Part shown: positions 55,171-63,151 of the stretch, one piece after another
Layout of the letters: each line of letters opens with the position of its first letter
Position numbering within the stretch: the first letter of the stretch is position 1
Source of the DNA: Acinetobacter geminorum
GTDB taxonomy: Bacteria; Pseudomonadota; Gammaproteobacteria; Pseudomonadales; Moraxellaceae
Direction of reading: 5' to 3'
Length of the DNA stretch: 64,000 nucleotides
Assembly: GCF_013009345.1 (NCBI RefSeq)
Contig: NZ_JABELE010000006.1
Location: forward strand, 62,001 to 126,000
Notes under the pieces: generated by a model
The model's database searches: none
What the model saw: the letters and a program-made list of their open reading frames with translations, nothing else
Told to the model about the DNA's origin: nothing
Made by a program: the position numbers and the translations under genes

Positions 55171-56589
55171 ATGCCATACTCACTTCGTGAATTTTCACTT
55201 CTCTCCTTTTTAAAATTTTTTCTCCTATTTAGCTTCATTATTGCGACATGTTGTTTCATTGGCATTGCATCTCGCCCTTTAAGTTTTCTTGCATTCTTTT
55301 GGCCTGCCAATTCGGTTTTGCTCGGATTGCTTATTCGTTTTCCAATCACACGCCGACCAAGCGCATTTTTAGGTGCCTATATAGGATATGTGATTGCTGA
55401 CTTATTTCAGGGCACTCCATTTGCTCTCACACTTGTTTTAACAACATCAAACTTTCTTTATGTTGTTACTACGTTTGGGCTCTATATGTTTTTTAATCAA
55501 CATATTAAGGCAGCCTATCGCGGTTATTCCTACCTTTTTTTATTTGGACTATGCGGAATAGGTAGCGTAGTAGGTGCATTGTTTGCAGCAACTTTCGTGC
55601 CTATGTTTAATACTAAATTTATGATTGGTGGCTTGTTGGATGAGTTTGGTTACTGGTTCACTTCAGAACTGCAAAATGCCTTACTTCTTTTACCTATCAT
55701 ATTGAACATCCCACAATATAGTCAGGTTAAACATTACTTTTCAAGAAATCGTGGCCTAGAACCAACCGACCTTTTACCTTTTGGAGCCGTGCTTATTTCG
55801 ATTGCTGCTAGCTATTATGACTCCGGTCCGGGTTCGCTCCTCTACCCGATTGCAGCACTGATCTGGTGTGCTATTCGCTACAAACCTATTATTGTTGCAC
55901 TCATTACAAGCCTCACCAGTGCTTATATTATTTATCATATCTCTGGACATTACCTTTTACTCTATCCAAACGAATATCTCAGCAATACGATCTCAATCCG
56001 TATTGGGTTAATTATGATGACGATTGCCCCACTTACGGTTTCTAGCATTAGTGTTTTGCATTCAGAGTTAATTCAAAAACTTCAACATGCCATTGCACAT
56101 GATGAACTAACTTCAAGTCTGACTCGACGCCAGTTTTTACAGTCAGTCAGATTACTTCAAGAAAAAGTACAAAAAGAAAATAAGACCTCAGCTTTTTTCA
56201 TGCTTGATGTAGACCACTTTAAACAAGTTAATGACAACTACGGCCATCAAATAGGCGACCGTGCTCTACAAACCTGTGTCACCACGATTCAAAATATTTT
56301 ACATCCTCATGATTTATTAGGCCGCTTTGGAGGTGAAGAGTTTGCCATTTTTATTGCAGATACCACTAAAGAAAGTGCATTTGAACTGGCTGAACAAATT
56401 CGAATTAAAATTAGTCAGCAACCGATTTATATTTATGGGAAATTACCAATTTTTATACAGGTGAGTATTGGCATAAGCTTATATTCCCCATCGTCCCATC
56501 GAGCGATTGAAAACTTATTTAAAGAAGCAGATGACGCTTTATATCAAGCAAAACGCCAAGGACGTAATCGAGTGTTTATCTCTTTATAA
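55171..56589 (+). CDS. Diguanylate cyclase with MASE1-type membrane sensor
   Basis: A 472-aa protein. Residues 1-300 hold about eight transmembrane segments with MASE1-like FFWPANSVLLGLLI. Residues 310-472 are a GGDEF domain with DELTSSLTRRQFL, DVDHFKQVNDNYGHQIGD and the active GGEEF motif near residue 387. The position of the inhibitory RxxD site reads HPHD, so product inhibition is probably weak or absent. It should make c-di-GMP at the inner membrane. The input signal is unknown. It lies close to bfmRS, another biofilm regulator, but in a separate unit. Confidence 0.87.
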   Translation: MPYSLREFSLLSFLKFFLLFSFIIATCCFIGIASRPLSFLAFFWPANSVLLGLLIRFPITRRPSAFLGAYIGYVIADLFQGTPFALTLVLTTSNFLYVVTTFGLYMFFNQHIKAAYRGYSYLFLFGLCGIGSVVGALFAATFVPMFNTKFMIGGLLDEFGYWFTSELQNALLLLPIILNIPQYSQVKHYFSRNRGLEPTDLLPFGAVLISIAASYYDSGPGSLLYPIAALIWCAIRYKPIIVALITSLTSAYIIYHISGHYLLLYPNEYLSNTISIRIGLIMMTIAPLTVSSISVLHSELIQKLQHAIAHDELTSSLTRRQFLQSVRLLQEKVQKENKTSAFFMLDVDHFKQVNDNYGHQIGDRALQTCVTTIQNILHPHDLLGRFGGEEFAIFIADTTKESAFELAEQIRIKISQQPIYIYGKLPIFIQVSIGISLYSPSSHRAIENLFKEADDALYQAKRQGRNRVFISL

Positions 56590-56681
56590 TTTTTCCATTT
56601 CATCATCTAGTGTAATGAATTTTATACAATAACCTGTGTTTTGCCATGTATGCTAATAACAGATAATAAGGAGAAAAATGC

Positions 56682-57035
56682 ATGACTCTAGAATATACGC
56701 ATAAACCAAACTACTACTTGTTTGCACAATTACTGGTGCGACATATAGAAAGCTATATTCACAAACATCCAGATGCCAACAATGCAATTTTTGACTTGCG
56801 AGACGTCTATGAAATATTTAGACAGGATTTTGCGTCAACGACAACAAACCTAGAAGGTATTTTGAATATTGCAGATGAATATAAAATAGAAACGCTTAAT
56901 GGAGATCAACCTCTTATTCAAAAATACCAGATTGATGCAAAAAACAATTCGTTACTGATCGATTTTAATTCCGATGCATTAACCAGCTTAAGAAGCGGAA
57001 AACCTATTTTGGAACCAGATGCAACCCAACTATAA
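56682..57035 (+). CDS. Small soluble protein of unknown function
   Basis: A 117-aa protein, with AGGAG 8 nt before the ATG. It has no signal peptide or membrane segment; helices around FAQLLVRHIESYIHKHP and VYEIFRQDF lead to a short strand-rich end. Not recognised. Its terminator doubles as the end of bfmS. Confidence 0.6.
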   Translation: MTLEYTHKPNYYLFAQLLVRHIESYIHKHPDANNAIFDLRDVYEIFRQDFASTTTNLEGILNIADEYKIETLNGDQPLIQKYQIDAKNNSLLIDFNSDALTSLRSGKPILEPDATQL

Positions 57036-57042
57036 GTAGATT

Positions 57043-57077
57043 AATAAAAAAGCACCTTATGAAGGTGCTTTTTTATT
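57043..57077. terminator. Bidirectional terminator spanning the bfmS stop codon
   Basis: Arms 57043-57058 and 57062-57077 pair perfectly over 16 bp around loop ATG, with U-runs on both sides. The bfmS stop codon (57057-57059) lies at the stem-loop boundary, and the last bfmS codons form one arm. Confidence 0.88.
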
Positions 57078-58706
57078 GGCTTTTAAAGGAGGCTGTTTAA
57101 AGCGTTTTGCTGGCCATGTCATAATAAAACGAGCGCCACCCAAGGTTGGGCTTTCATCCACTTTAATTTCACCGCCAAACCAATAGGCAATACGGCTTAC
57201 GATAGATAACCCTAAACCATAACCACCCGACGCACGCGTACGGCTATCGTCTAGACGGGCAAAAGCCTCAAATACCCTTTTACGGTCTTGTTCAGGAATA
57301 CCTGCGCCATCATCTTCAACACAAACAAAGGCCATGCCATCACTATGGATACCACCGGTAATCCGAACTTTATTATCGCAATAACGAACCGCGTTACCCA
57401 CTAAGTTTTGAACAACACGATGTAAATAACGACGCTCAGCATCTACTTTTACATAAAGTGGAGGAGCAACCAGTTCAATTTCTTTTTGTGTTTTTAAGGC
57501 TTCGGTTTCGACCGCAACCTGATCCAACACATCAAATAAAGTAATTTCATCAAAATCTAGTGAAGGTGTACCTTGCTCTAGTTTTGCATAAGTCATGATT
57601 TCATCAATTAAAGTATTGAGTGCCTCAATATCTTTATCAATCATATCGACTTGATGCATACGATGATTGTAGTCATCTTCTTCCGCCAACATTTCTGTAC
57701 CAAAGCGAATACGGGCAACAGGCGTTCTAAGCTCATGAGATACGGCTCTCATTAACTCACGCTGAGCCTCGATTAAGCGCTGAATATGATCAGACATATT
57801 GTTATAACTTGATGCCAAGTTTGCCATTTCGTCACTTCCTTCAATAGGAACACGCAATGACAAATCACCAGACTTCATACGGTTTAATGCATAACGCACT
57901 TGGCGAATCTTACGCTCTAGTGGCAAGATCAACCCATAGACACCTAGACTCAGCAAAAATAAGCTAAATAAGGTAATCCCTGCTGAAAGCTGCAAAGGCA
58001 TCCAGTTAAACATCGGAACCGGCCCAAGCACGAGAACCTGTGCAGGATGATTCGGTATTGGAGAGACAATTGAAATTGTTGTACCGCGGACTGTTGCACT
58101 GTCTTTGTACAACATGACGCTTTGGTCTTGGCGTAACCGACCAATTTGTTCAGAGTCCAGATTAATGTCTTGAATATTGTAGATATTAATTGGGTAGGAA
58201 AAATGCTTTTGAATCTTGGCAAGATATTCTTGTTCTTGACCCGGATAAAACATCAGATAATCAAGTACAAAAATAGGGAGAGCCTTCATTTGGCGCTCAC
58301 TAATTTTATCGACTTTTATCGATAAAAAGTGCTGAGGATCATCACGCAAGCCAATAATGATATATGCAATACTATTACTAGCATCGTACCGGACAACAGA
58401 TTTTTGAGCTTCGATTCGCTTTTTCTCGGTACGAGATAATTCCACCTTGCTTGCATCAGTATAATAGATTGGAAGTTCCAATAAATCTGATGCATCTGAA
58501 ATCCAATCTATTTTCTGCTGCTTCCCTGGTTGTCGAGCGACCCCTTCACTAATGACATAAGAAATACCATCGGTTAAAGATTCTCGGTATTCTTGTGCCC
58601 GTTGATAATTGATGATTTGTACAAGCAAATAACCAAAAACGGCAACCAAAACAACAAGAATTACCAGTCCCGCATATATTCGCAGGAATATACTGTGTTT
58701 AAACAC
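57057..58706 (-). CDS. bfmS: Sensor histidine kinase BfmS
   Basis: The sensor of the BfmRS system, which in A. baumannii controls biofilm/Csu pili, capsule and envelope stress responses. 549 aa: transmembrane helices at about 9-31 and 241-262 enclose a periplasmic domain, then HAMP. The HisKA phospho-acceptor is His324 in AVSHELRTP, followed by the N box NLVGNAVRY, DDGAGIPEQD and GGYGLGLSI. It lies 32 bp behind bfmR. Identity rests on size, neighbours and sequence resemblance. Confidence 0.92.
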   Translation of the reverse strand: MFKHSIFLRIYAGLVILVVLVAVFGYLLVQIINYQRAQEYRESLTDGISYVISEGVARQPGKQQKIDWISDASDLLELPIYYTDASKVELSRTEKKRIEAQKSVVRYDASNSIAYIIIGLRDDPQHFLSIKVDKISERQMKALPIFVLDYLMFYPGQEQEYLAKIQKHFSYPINIYNIQDINLDSEQIGRLRQDQSVMLYKDSATVRGTTISIVSPIPNHPAQVLVLGPVPMFNWMPLQLSAGITLFSLFLLSLGVYGLILPLERKIRQVRYALNRMKSGDLSLRVPIEGSDEMANLASSYNNMSDHIQRLIEAQRELMRAVSHELRTPVARIRFGTEMLAEEDDYNHRMHQVDMIDKDIEALNTLIDEIMTYAKLEQGTPSLDFDEITLFDVLDQVAVETEALKTQKEIELVAPPLYVKVDAERRYLHRVVQNLVGNAVRYCDNKVRITGGIHSDGMAFVCVEDDGAGIPEQDRKRVFEAFARLDDSRTRASGGYGLGLSIVSRIAYWFGGEIKVDESPTLGGARFIMTWPAKRFKQPPLKANKKAPS

Positions 58707-58738
58707 TCGACCAACCTTATAGGAAGTTTATGCAGATC

Positions 58739-59455
58739 TTATAACCCATTGGTTTCTTTAACGAATAAGTAACCTTTACTACGTACTGTTTTAATACGCT
58801 TTGGATTTTCAGGATCATCGCCAATTTTTGGACGAATACGTGAGATACGGACATCGATTGAACGGTCCTGACCATCGTATTCAATACCGCGTAAACGTTC
58901 GAAGATATCTTCACGCGATAAGATACGGCCAGCATTTGATGCAAGCAACCATAATAGGTCATATTCTGCGCTAGTGAAATCAACAAGCTCACCATGCAAC
59001 GTTACTGAACGGCCGCCATTATCAATCACAAGGTCATCAAACTCGATACGTTGTGCAACTTCATCTTCTACAGTTTTATCTGTGCGACGTAATAGTGCAC
59101 GGATACGTGCTAAAAGAACACGTGGTTGAACTGGTTTAGCAACATAGTCATCTGCACCCATTTCCAAACCAAGTACCTGATCCATGTCTTCTGTACGTGC
59201 AGTCAACATCAGAATCGGTTGATGGTAATGTGGACGAACTTCACGGCAAACTGTTAAGCCATCGGCACCCGGCAACATGACATCCAAGACTACTAGATCT
59301 GGTTGTTCACTAATAATACGACGAATTGCACGGTTACCATCAGTTTCTACACCAACTTCCAAACCGTTGCGAATTAAATATTCTTGAGTTAATCGCGCTA
59401 AGCGCTCGTCATCTTCAACGATCAGAATCTTTGGTAACTTTTCTTCTTGGCTCAT
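58739..59455 (-). CDS. bfmR: Response regulator BfmR
   Basis: An OmpR/PhoB-type transcription factor, 238 aa. The receiver domain has the acidic pair EDD at 14-16, phospho-acceptor Asp58 in VVLDVMLPG, and Lys in AKPVQPR; a winged-helix domain follows from about residue 135 (SREDIFERLRG, DVRISRIRPKIG). It is followed by bfmS. The promoter region carries a perfect palindrome that may be its own binding site. Confidence 0.94.
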   Translation of the reverse strand: MSQEEKLPKILIVEDDERLARLTQEYLIRNGLEVGVETDGNRAIRRIISEQPDLVVLDVMLPGADGLTVCREVRPHYHQPILMLTARTEDMDQVLGLEMGADDYVAKPVQPRVLLARIRALLRRTDKTVEDEVAQRIEFDDLVIDNGGRSVTLHGELVDFTSAEYDLLWLLASNAGRILSREDIFERLRGIEYDGQDRSIDVRISRIRPKIGDDPENPKRIKTVRSKGYLFVKETNGL

Positions 59456-59535
59456 ATCATTGCCCCTATAAATCTCGTTTCATGCATCTTAAAAATCTTG
59501 CAGATACATTCGTTTATCATTTGCAATATACACAC

Positions 59536-59550
59536 GTTTACATTGTAAAC
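59536..59550. promoter_or_regulatory. Palindrome in the bfmR promoter region, candidate BfmR site
   Basis: GTTTACATTGTAAAC is a perfect 15-bp palindrome centred about 88 bp before the bfmR start. The base before it completes CGTTTA, which recurs 24 bp away (59511), closer to the gene. Autoregulation by BfmR is inference. Confidence 0.5.
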
Positions 59551-59743
59551 AAGTAGGCGTTCACCAAACTGATACATGACAACCGTGTTTTGTTGCATTT
59601 TATTAGCCTTTGAATTTTCACGTGTTTTTAAGATTTATTTATTGTTATTAAATTTCATATTCTATTCATATTTCCAATGTATGAATATTAAACAAATTAT
59701 TTCTCTGTTTAGTTTAAATTTATTTAAGTGTTTGTTTTTTGAG

Positions 59744-59752
59744 TTATCCACA
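59744..59752 (+). promoter_or_regulatory. Consensus DnaA box upstream of nrdA
   Basis: TTATCCACA is the exact consensus DnaA box, about 236 bp before the nrdA start. A weaker box, TTATCTATA, follows at 59757-59765. In E. coli the nrdAB promoter is known to be controlled by DnaA, so the position makes sense. Confidence 0.6.
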
Positions 59753-59987
59753 AAGTTATCTATAAGCGTTTTTTAACAGCTTTGCTATGCTATCTCCCAT
59801 CAAATCATACAGATAAAAAATTACTAAAAAGTCAAGATTGATCTGCTATGAAAAATCCCGTATCTTGTGTTGAAAATAAACTTTAACTACTAAGTCTTGT
59901 GTTTATCCCTCAAATATCGTGGCATGTTTTTTGCTCGGTTCAAACGGTCTATGAACATAACAAAAGTGACAATGGAGCTATGCTGGC

Positions 59988-62822
59988 ATGAGCGTAATTA
60001 CTTCGACTCCCGGTCAAATTCAGGTGATTAAGCGCACTGGAGATGTTGCTGCATTTGATGCAGAGAAAATTTCAGTTGCGATTGGTAAAGCTTTTCTTGC
60101 TGTGGAAGGTCAACAGAGTTCGGATTCTAGCCGTATTCATGACCGTATTACCCAGTTGACGGAAATGGTATTAAATACTTTCACTCGCCGTTTACCATCG
60201 GGCGGTACGATCCATATTGAAGAAATTCAAGATCAAGTAGAACTTGCTTTAATGCGTACTGGGGAACAAAAGGTTGCCCGCGCTTATGTGATTTACCGTG
60301 AACAACGTGCTAGCGCTCGTCAACAAACGAACTCAAACCACCACCCTACTTTACAAGTTACTGACGCAAACGGTCAGCTTCAGCCACTTGATTTAAGTGC
60401 ATTGCAAGCAACTGTTTCTAAAGCAGCTGAAGGTTTGGAAGGTATTGATGTTCAAGCCATTGTGGATGAAACCGTTAAAAACTTATATAACGGCGTAAAA
60501 GAAAGTGATATTGCCACTACAATGATGATGGCAACACGTACCCGTATTGAACAAGAACCTAACTACACTTATGTGACTGCACGTTTGCTTTGTAACGAGT
60601 TAGTAGGTACAGGTTTAGCATTCTTAGGTTTATCAACAGACACACCAGAAAACAATGCACTTGAAGCATTCTTGAAAAAAGGTGTTGAGCTTGATTTGCT
60701 TTCACCTGACTTGCTTGACTTCGACTTAGAAAAACTATCAGCAGCAATTCAGCCAGAACGTTCTAATCAGTTTACCTATTTAGGTTTACAGACTTTATTT
60801 GACCGTTACTTCATTCACTCAAACGGCGTTCGCTTCGAATTACCACAATTATTCTTTATGCGTGTGTCGATGGGTCTTGCACTCAATGAGCAAGATAAAG
60901 AAGAGCGTGCAATTGAGTTCTATAACTTATTGTCTAGCTTCGACTACATGGCTTCTACGCCTACCCTGTTTAACTCAGGTACATTACGTCCACAGCTTTC
61001 AAGTTGTTACTTAACAACAATTGGCGATGACCTTTATGACATTTATGGCGCGATGCGTGACAACGCGATGCTTTCTAAATGGGCTGGTGGTTTAGGTAAT
61101 GACTGGACACCTGTACGTGCCTTGAACTCTTATATTAAAGGTACTAACGGTAAGTCTCAGGGTGTTGTTCCATTTTTGAAAGTTGCGAACGATACAGCTG
61201 TTGCGGTAAACCAAGGTGGTAAGCGTAAAGGTGCTGTGTGTGCATACCTAGAAACTTGGCACTTAGACATCGAAGAGTTCTTAGAGCTTCGTAAAAACAC
61301 GGGTGATGACCGTCGCCGTACTCACGACATGAACACTGCGAACTGGGTTCCAGACTTGTTTATGCAACGTGTATTTGAAGATGGTGAATGGACATTATTT
61401 ACCCCTTCTGAAACTCCAGACTTGCACGACTTGACTGGTGCTGAATTTGCTGAGCGTTATGCTTACTATGAGTCTGTAGCGAAAGAAACTAACATGCTAC
61501 ACAAGAAAGTACGTGCTAAAGACTTATGGCGCAAAATGCTTTCTATGTTGTTTGAAACTGGTCATCCTTGGATCACATTCAAAGATGTATGTAACTTACG
61601 TTCACCACAACAACACGTTGGCGTAGTTCACTCATCTAACCTATGTACTGAAATTACCTTGAACACAAATCAAGACGAAATTGCAGTATGTAACTTAGGT
61701 TCGATCAACCTTGTACAACACGTTCAAGGTGGTGTGTTAGACCGTGAGAAGTTAGCTCGTACTATTAAAACAGCAGTACGTATGCTCGATAACGTTATCG
61801 ACATTAACTATTACGCTGTACCACAAGCGAAAAACTCCAACTTGAAACACCGCCCTGTGGGTATGGGTATCATGGGCTTCCAAGATGCGCTATACGAAAT
61901 GGGTATTGCTTACGGTTCAGACGCTGCTGTTGATTTTGCAGATGAATCAATGGAAGTGATTAGCTACTACGCGATTGAAACTTCAAGCAACTTGGCTGTT
62001 GAACGTGGTGCTTACTCAACATTCAAAGGTTCATTGTGGGATCAAGGTATCCTTCCAATCGACTCTTTAGAAATTGTTGCGAAATCTCGTCCAGAGCGCA
62101 TGTTCGAAGTTGACCGTACTCAACGTTTAGACTGGGACACTTTACGTGCCAAAGTTCAAAAAGACGGTATGCGTAACTCAAACGTGATGGCGATTGCTCC
62201 AACTGCAACCATCTCTAACATTTGTGGTGTTTCTCAGTCTATTGAGCCAACATTCCAAAACTTATATGTGAAATCCAACTTGTCTGGTGAGTTCACTGTT
62301 ATTAACCCATACCTCGTTCGTGCATTAAAAGATCGCGGTCTTTGGGACACAGTAATGGTTAACGACCTTAAACACTTTGAAGGTTCAGTACAAAAAATTG
62401 CTCGTATTCCTGAAGAATTAAAAGCAATCTTTGCTACTGCGTTTGAAGTAGATACACGTTGGATCGTTGATGCTGCATCACGCCGTCAAAAATGGATTGA
62501 TCAGGCTCAGTCGCTTAACCTTTACATCTCTGGTGCAAATGGTAAGAAACTTGACATCACTTACAAGATGGCATGGTTACGTGGTCTTAAGACGACTTAT
62601 TACCTCCGAGCTTTAGGTGCAACTTCTGCTGAAAAATCTACAATTAACACAGGTGCTTTAAACGCAGTTAAACCTGCAACTGTTGAAGCAGCGGCGGTTG
62701 CTGCCCCTGTTGTAGAAACGAAGAAACCAGAAGCAGCAGTTGAAGAAGAAGGCTTTACTCAAGCAGCTCCTGTACCAATGGCTTGTTCAATCGACAACCC
62801 TGATTGTGAAGCTTGCCAATAA
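59988..62822 (+). CDS. nrdA: Ribonucleoside-diphosphate reductase class Ia, alpha subunit
   Basis: Reduces ribonucleotides to deoxyribonucleotides. 944 aa: two N-terminal ATP-cone-like regions (about 10-105 and 125-215), active-site residues SSCYLTTIGDD, the NLCTE motif, second redox Cys in CNLGSINL, ATISNICGVSQSIEP, and a C-terminal thiol pair CEACQ. A 100-residue Ala/Pro/Glu-rich linker precedes that tail. It is followed by a 44-aa ORF and nrdB. Confidence 0.96.
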   Translation: MSVITSTPGQIQVIKRTGDVAAFDAEKISVAIGKAFLAVEGQQSSDSSRIHDRITQLTEMVLNTFTRRLPSGGTIHIEEIQDQVELALMRTGEQKVARAYVIYREQRASARQQTNSNHHPTLQVTDANGQLQPLDLSALQATVSKAAEGLEGIDVQAIVDETVKNLYNGVKESDIATTMMMATRTRIEQEPNYTYVTARLLCNELVGTGLAFLGLSTDTPENNALEAFLKKGVELDLLSPDLLDFDLEKLSAAIQPERSNQFTYLGLQTLFDRYFIHSNGVRFELPQLFFMRVSMGLALNEQDKEERAIEFYNLLSSFDYMASTPTLFNSGTLRPQLSSCYLTTIGDDLYDIYGAMRDNAMLSKWAGGLGNDWTPVRALNSYIKGTNGKSQGVVPFLKVANDTAVAVNQGGKRKGAVCAYLETWHLDIEEFLELRKNTGDDRRRTHDMNTANWVPDLFMQRVFEDGEWTLFTPSETPDLHDLTGAEFAERYAYYESVAKETNMLHKKVRAKDLWRKMLSMLFETGHPWITFKDVCNLRSPQQHVGVVHSSNLCTEITLNTNQDEIAVCNLGSINLVQHVQGGVLDREKLARTIKTAVRMLDNVIDINYYAVPQAKNSNLKHRPVGMGIMGFQDALYEMGIAYGSDAAVDFADESMEVISYYAIETSSNLAVERGAYSTFKGSLWDQGILPIDSLEIVAKSRPERMFEVDRTQRLDWDTLRAKVQKDGMRNSNVMAIAPTATISNICGVSQSIEPTFQNLYVKSNLSGEFTVINPYLVRALKDRGLWDTVMVNDLKHFEGSVQKIARIPEELKAIFATAFEVDTRWIVDAASRRQKWIDQAQSLNLYISGANGKKLDITYKMAWLRGLKTTYYLRALGATSAEKSTINTGALNAVKPATVEAAAVAAPVVETKKPEAAVEEEGFTQAAPVPMACSIDNPDCEACQ

Positions 62823-62830
62823 CATTTAAT

Positions 62831-62862
62831 AAGATTGCTCTTTTTCACTAAAGAGCAATCTT
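62831..62862. other. Hairpin between nrdA and the 44-aa ORF
   Basis: Arms AAGATTGCTCTTT (62831-62843) and AAAGAGCAATCTT (62850-62862) pair perfectly over 13 bp around a 6-nt loop, 8 nt after the nrdA stop. No U-run follows on the plus strand, so it is an unlikely full terminator; it may set the mRNA 3' end or stabilise nrdA mRNA. Confidence 0.55.
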
Positions 62863-62878
62863 AAAAGAGGTAAAGATT

Positions 62879-63013
62879 ATGCTTTCTCATCTCAGCCATA
62901 ACTATATGCTTGGTGTTGGAGTTTTAATCTTTGCCTTTATTTTCTTTTATATGCCGATGGTTTACGCATTTATCACAATACGTAAGCAGCAGCGTAAACA
63001 AAATAAGTTGTAG
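62879..63013 (+). CDS. Small membrane protein, 44 aa, between nrdA and nrdB
   Basis: A frame of 44 codons beginning MLSHLSHNYMLGVGVLIFAF, with one hydrophobic helix at about 10-35 and a basic tail (RKQQRKQNKL). AGAGG lies about 9 nt before the ATG. The mix of a good ribosome-binding site, one helix and a positive inside end supports a real small protein. No known function. Confidence 0.5.
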   Translation: MLSHLSHNYMLGVGVLIFAFIFFYMPMVYAFITIRKQQRKQNKL

Positions 63014-63094
63014 GGAGTAGAGACCAAAGGCCCAAAATTTGGTCATGCATCAATAAAACTTAATTTTGTTTACACATTAAAAGCGTATAGTAGG

Positions 63095-63140
63095 GACATC
63101 TTCGTTTAAGAGATGTCAAATATAGATATATACAACGAAG
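63095..63140 (+). promoter_or_regulatory. Two overlapping inverted repeats in the nrdB leader
   Basis: GACATCT (63095-63101) can pair with AGATGTC (63111-63117), while CTTCGTT (63100-63106) can pair with AACGAAG (63134-63140) just before the AGAGAG ribosome-binding area. The two pairings share bases, so they compete. A regulatory switch is inference. Confidence 0.35.
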
Positions 63141-63151
63141 AGAGAACAAAA

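Larger units (their letters stand above)
59456..59987. other. Regulatory region between bfmR and nrdA
   Basis: A 532-bp AT-rich gap. It contains a palindrome near bfmR (59536-59550), a consensus DnaA box with a second imperfect one (59744-59765), and a 9-bp direct repeat TCTTGTGTT at 59863 and 59895, 32 bp apart. Short ORFs here have no ribosome-binding site or recognisable product. Confidence 0.6.

Noticed and set aside
59576..59776. 66-codon plus-strand ORF in the bfmR-nrdA gap
   Set aside because: Phe/Leu-rich translation of AT-rich DNA without a ribosome-binding site; it covers the DnaA box region.
59863..59903. NrdR box before nrdA
   Set aside because: I could not find the usual palindromic NrdR box pair by eye; the direct repeat there is of a different type.
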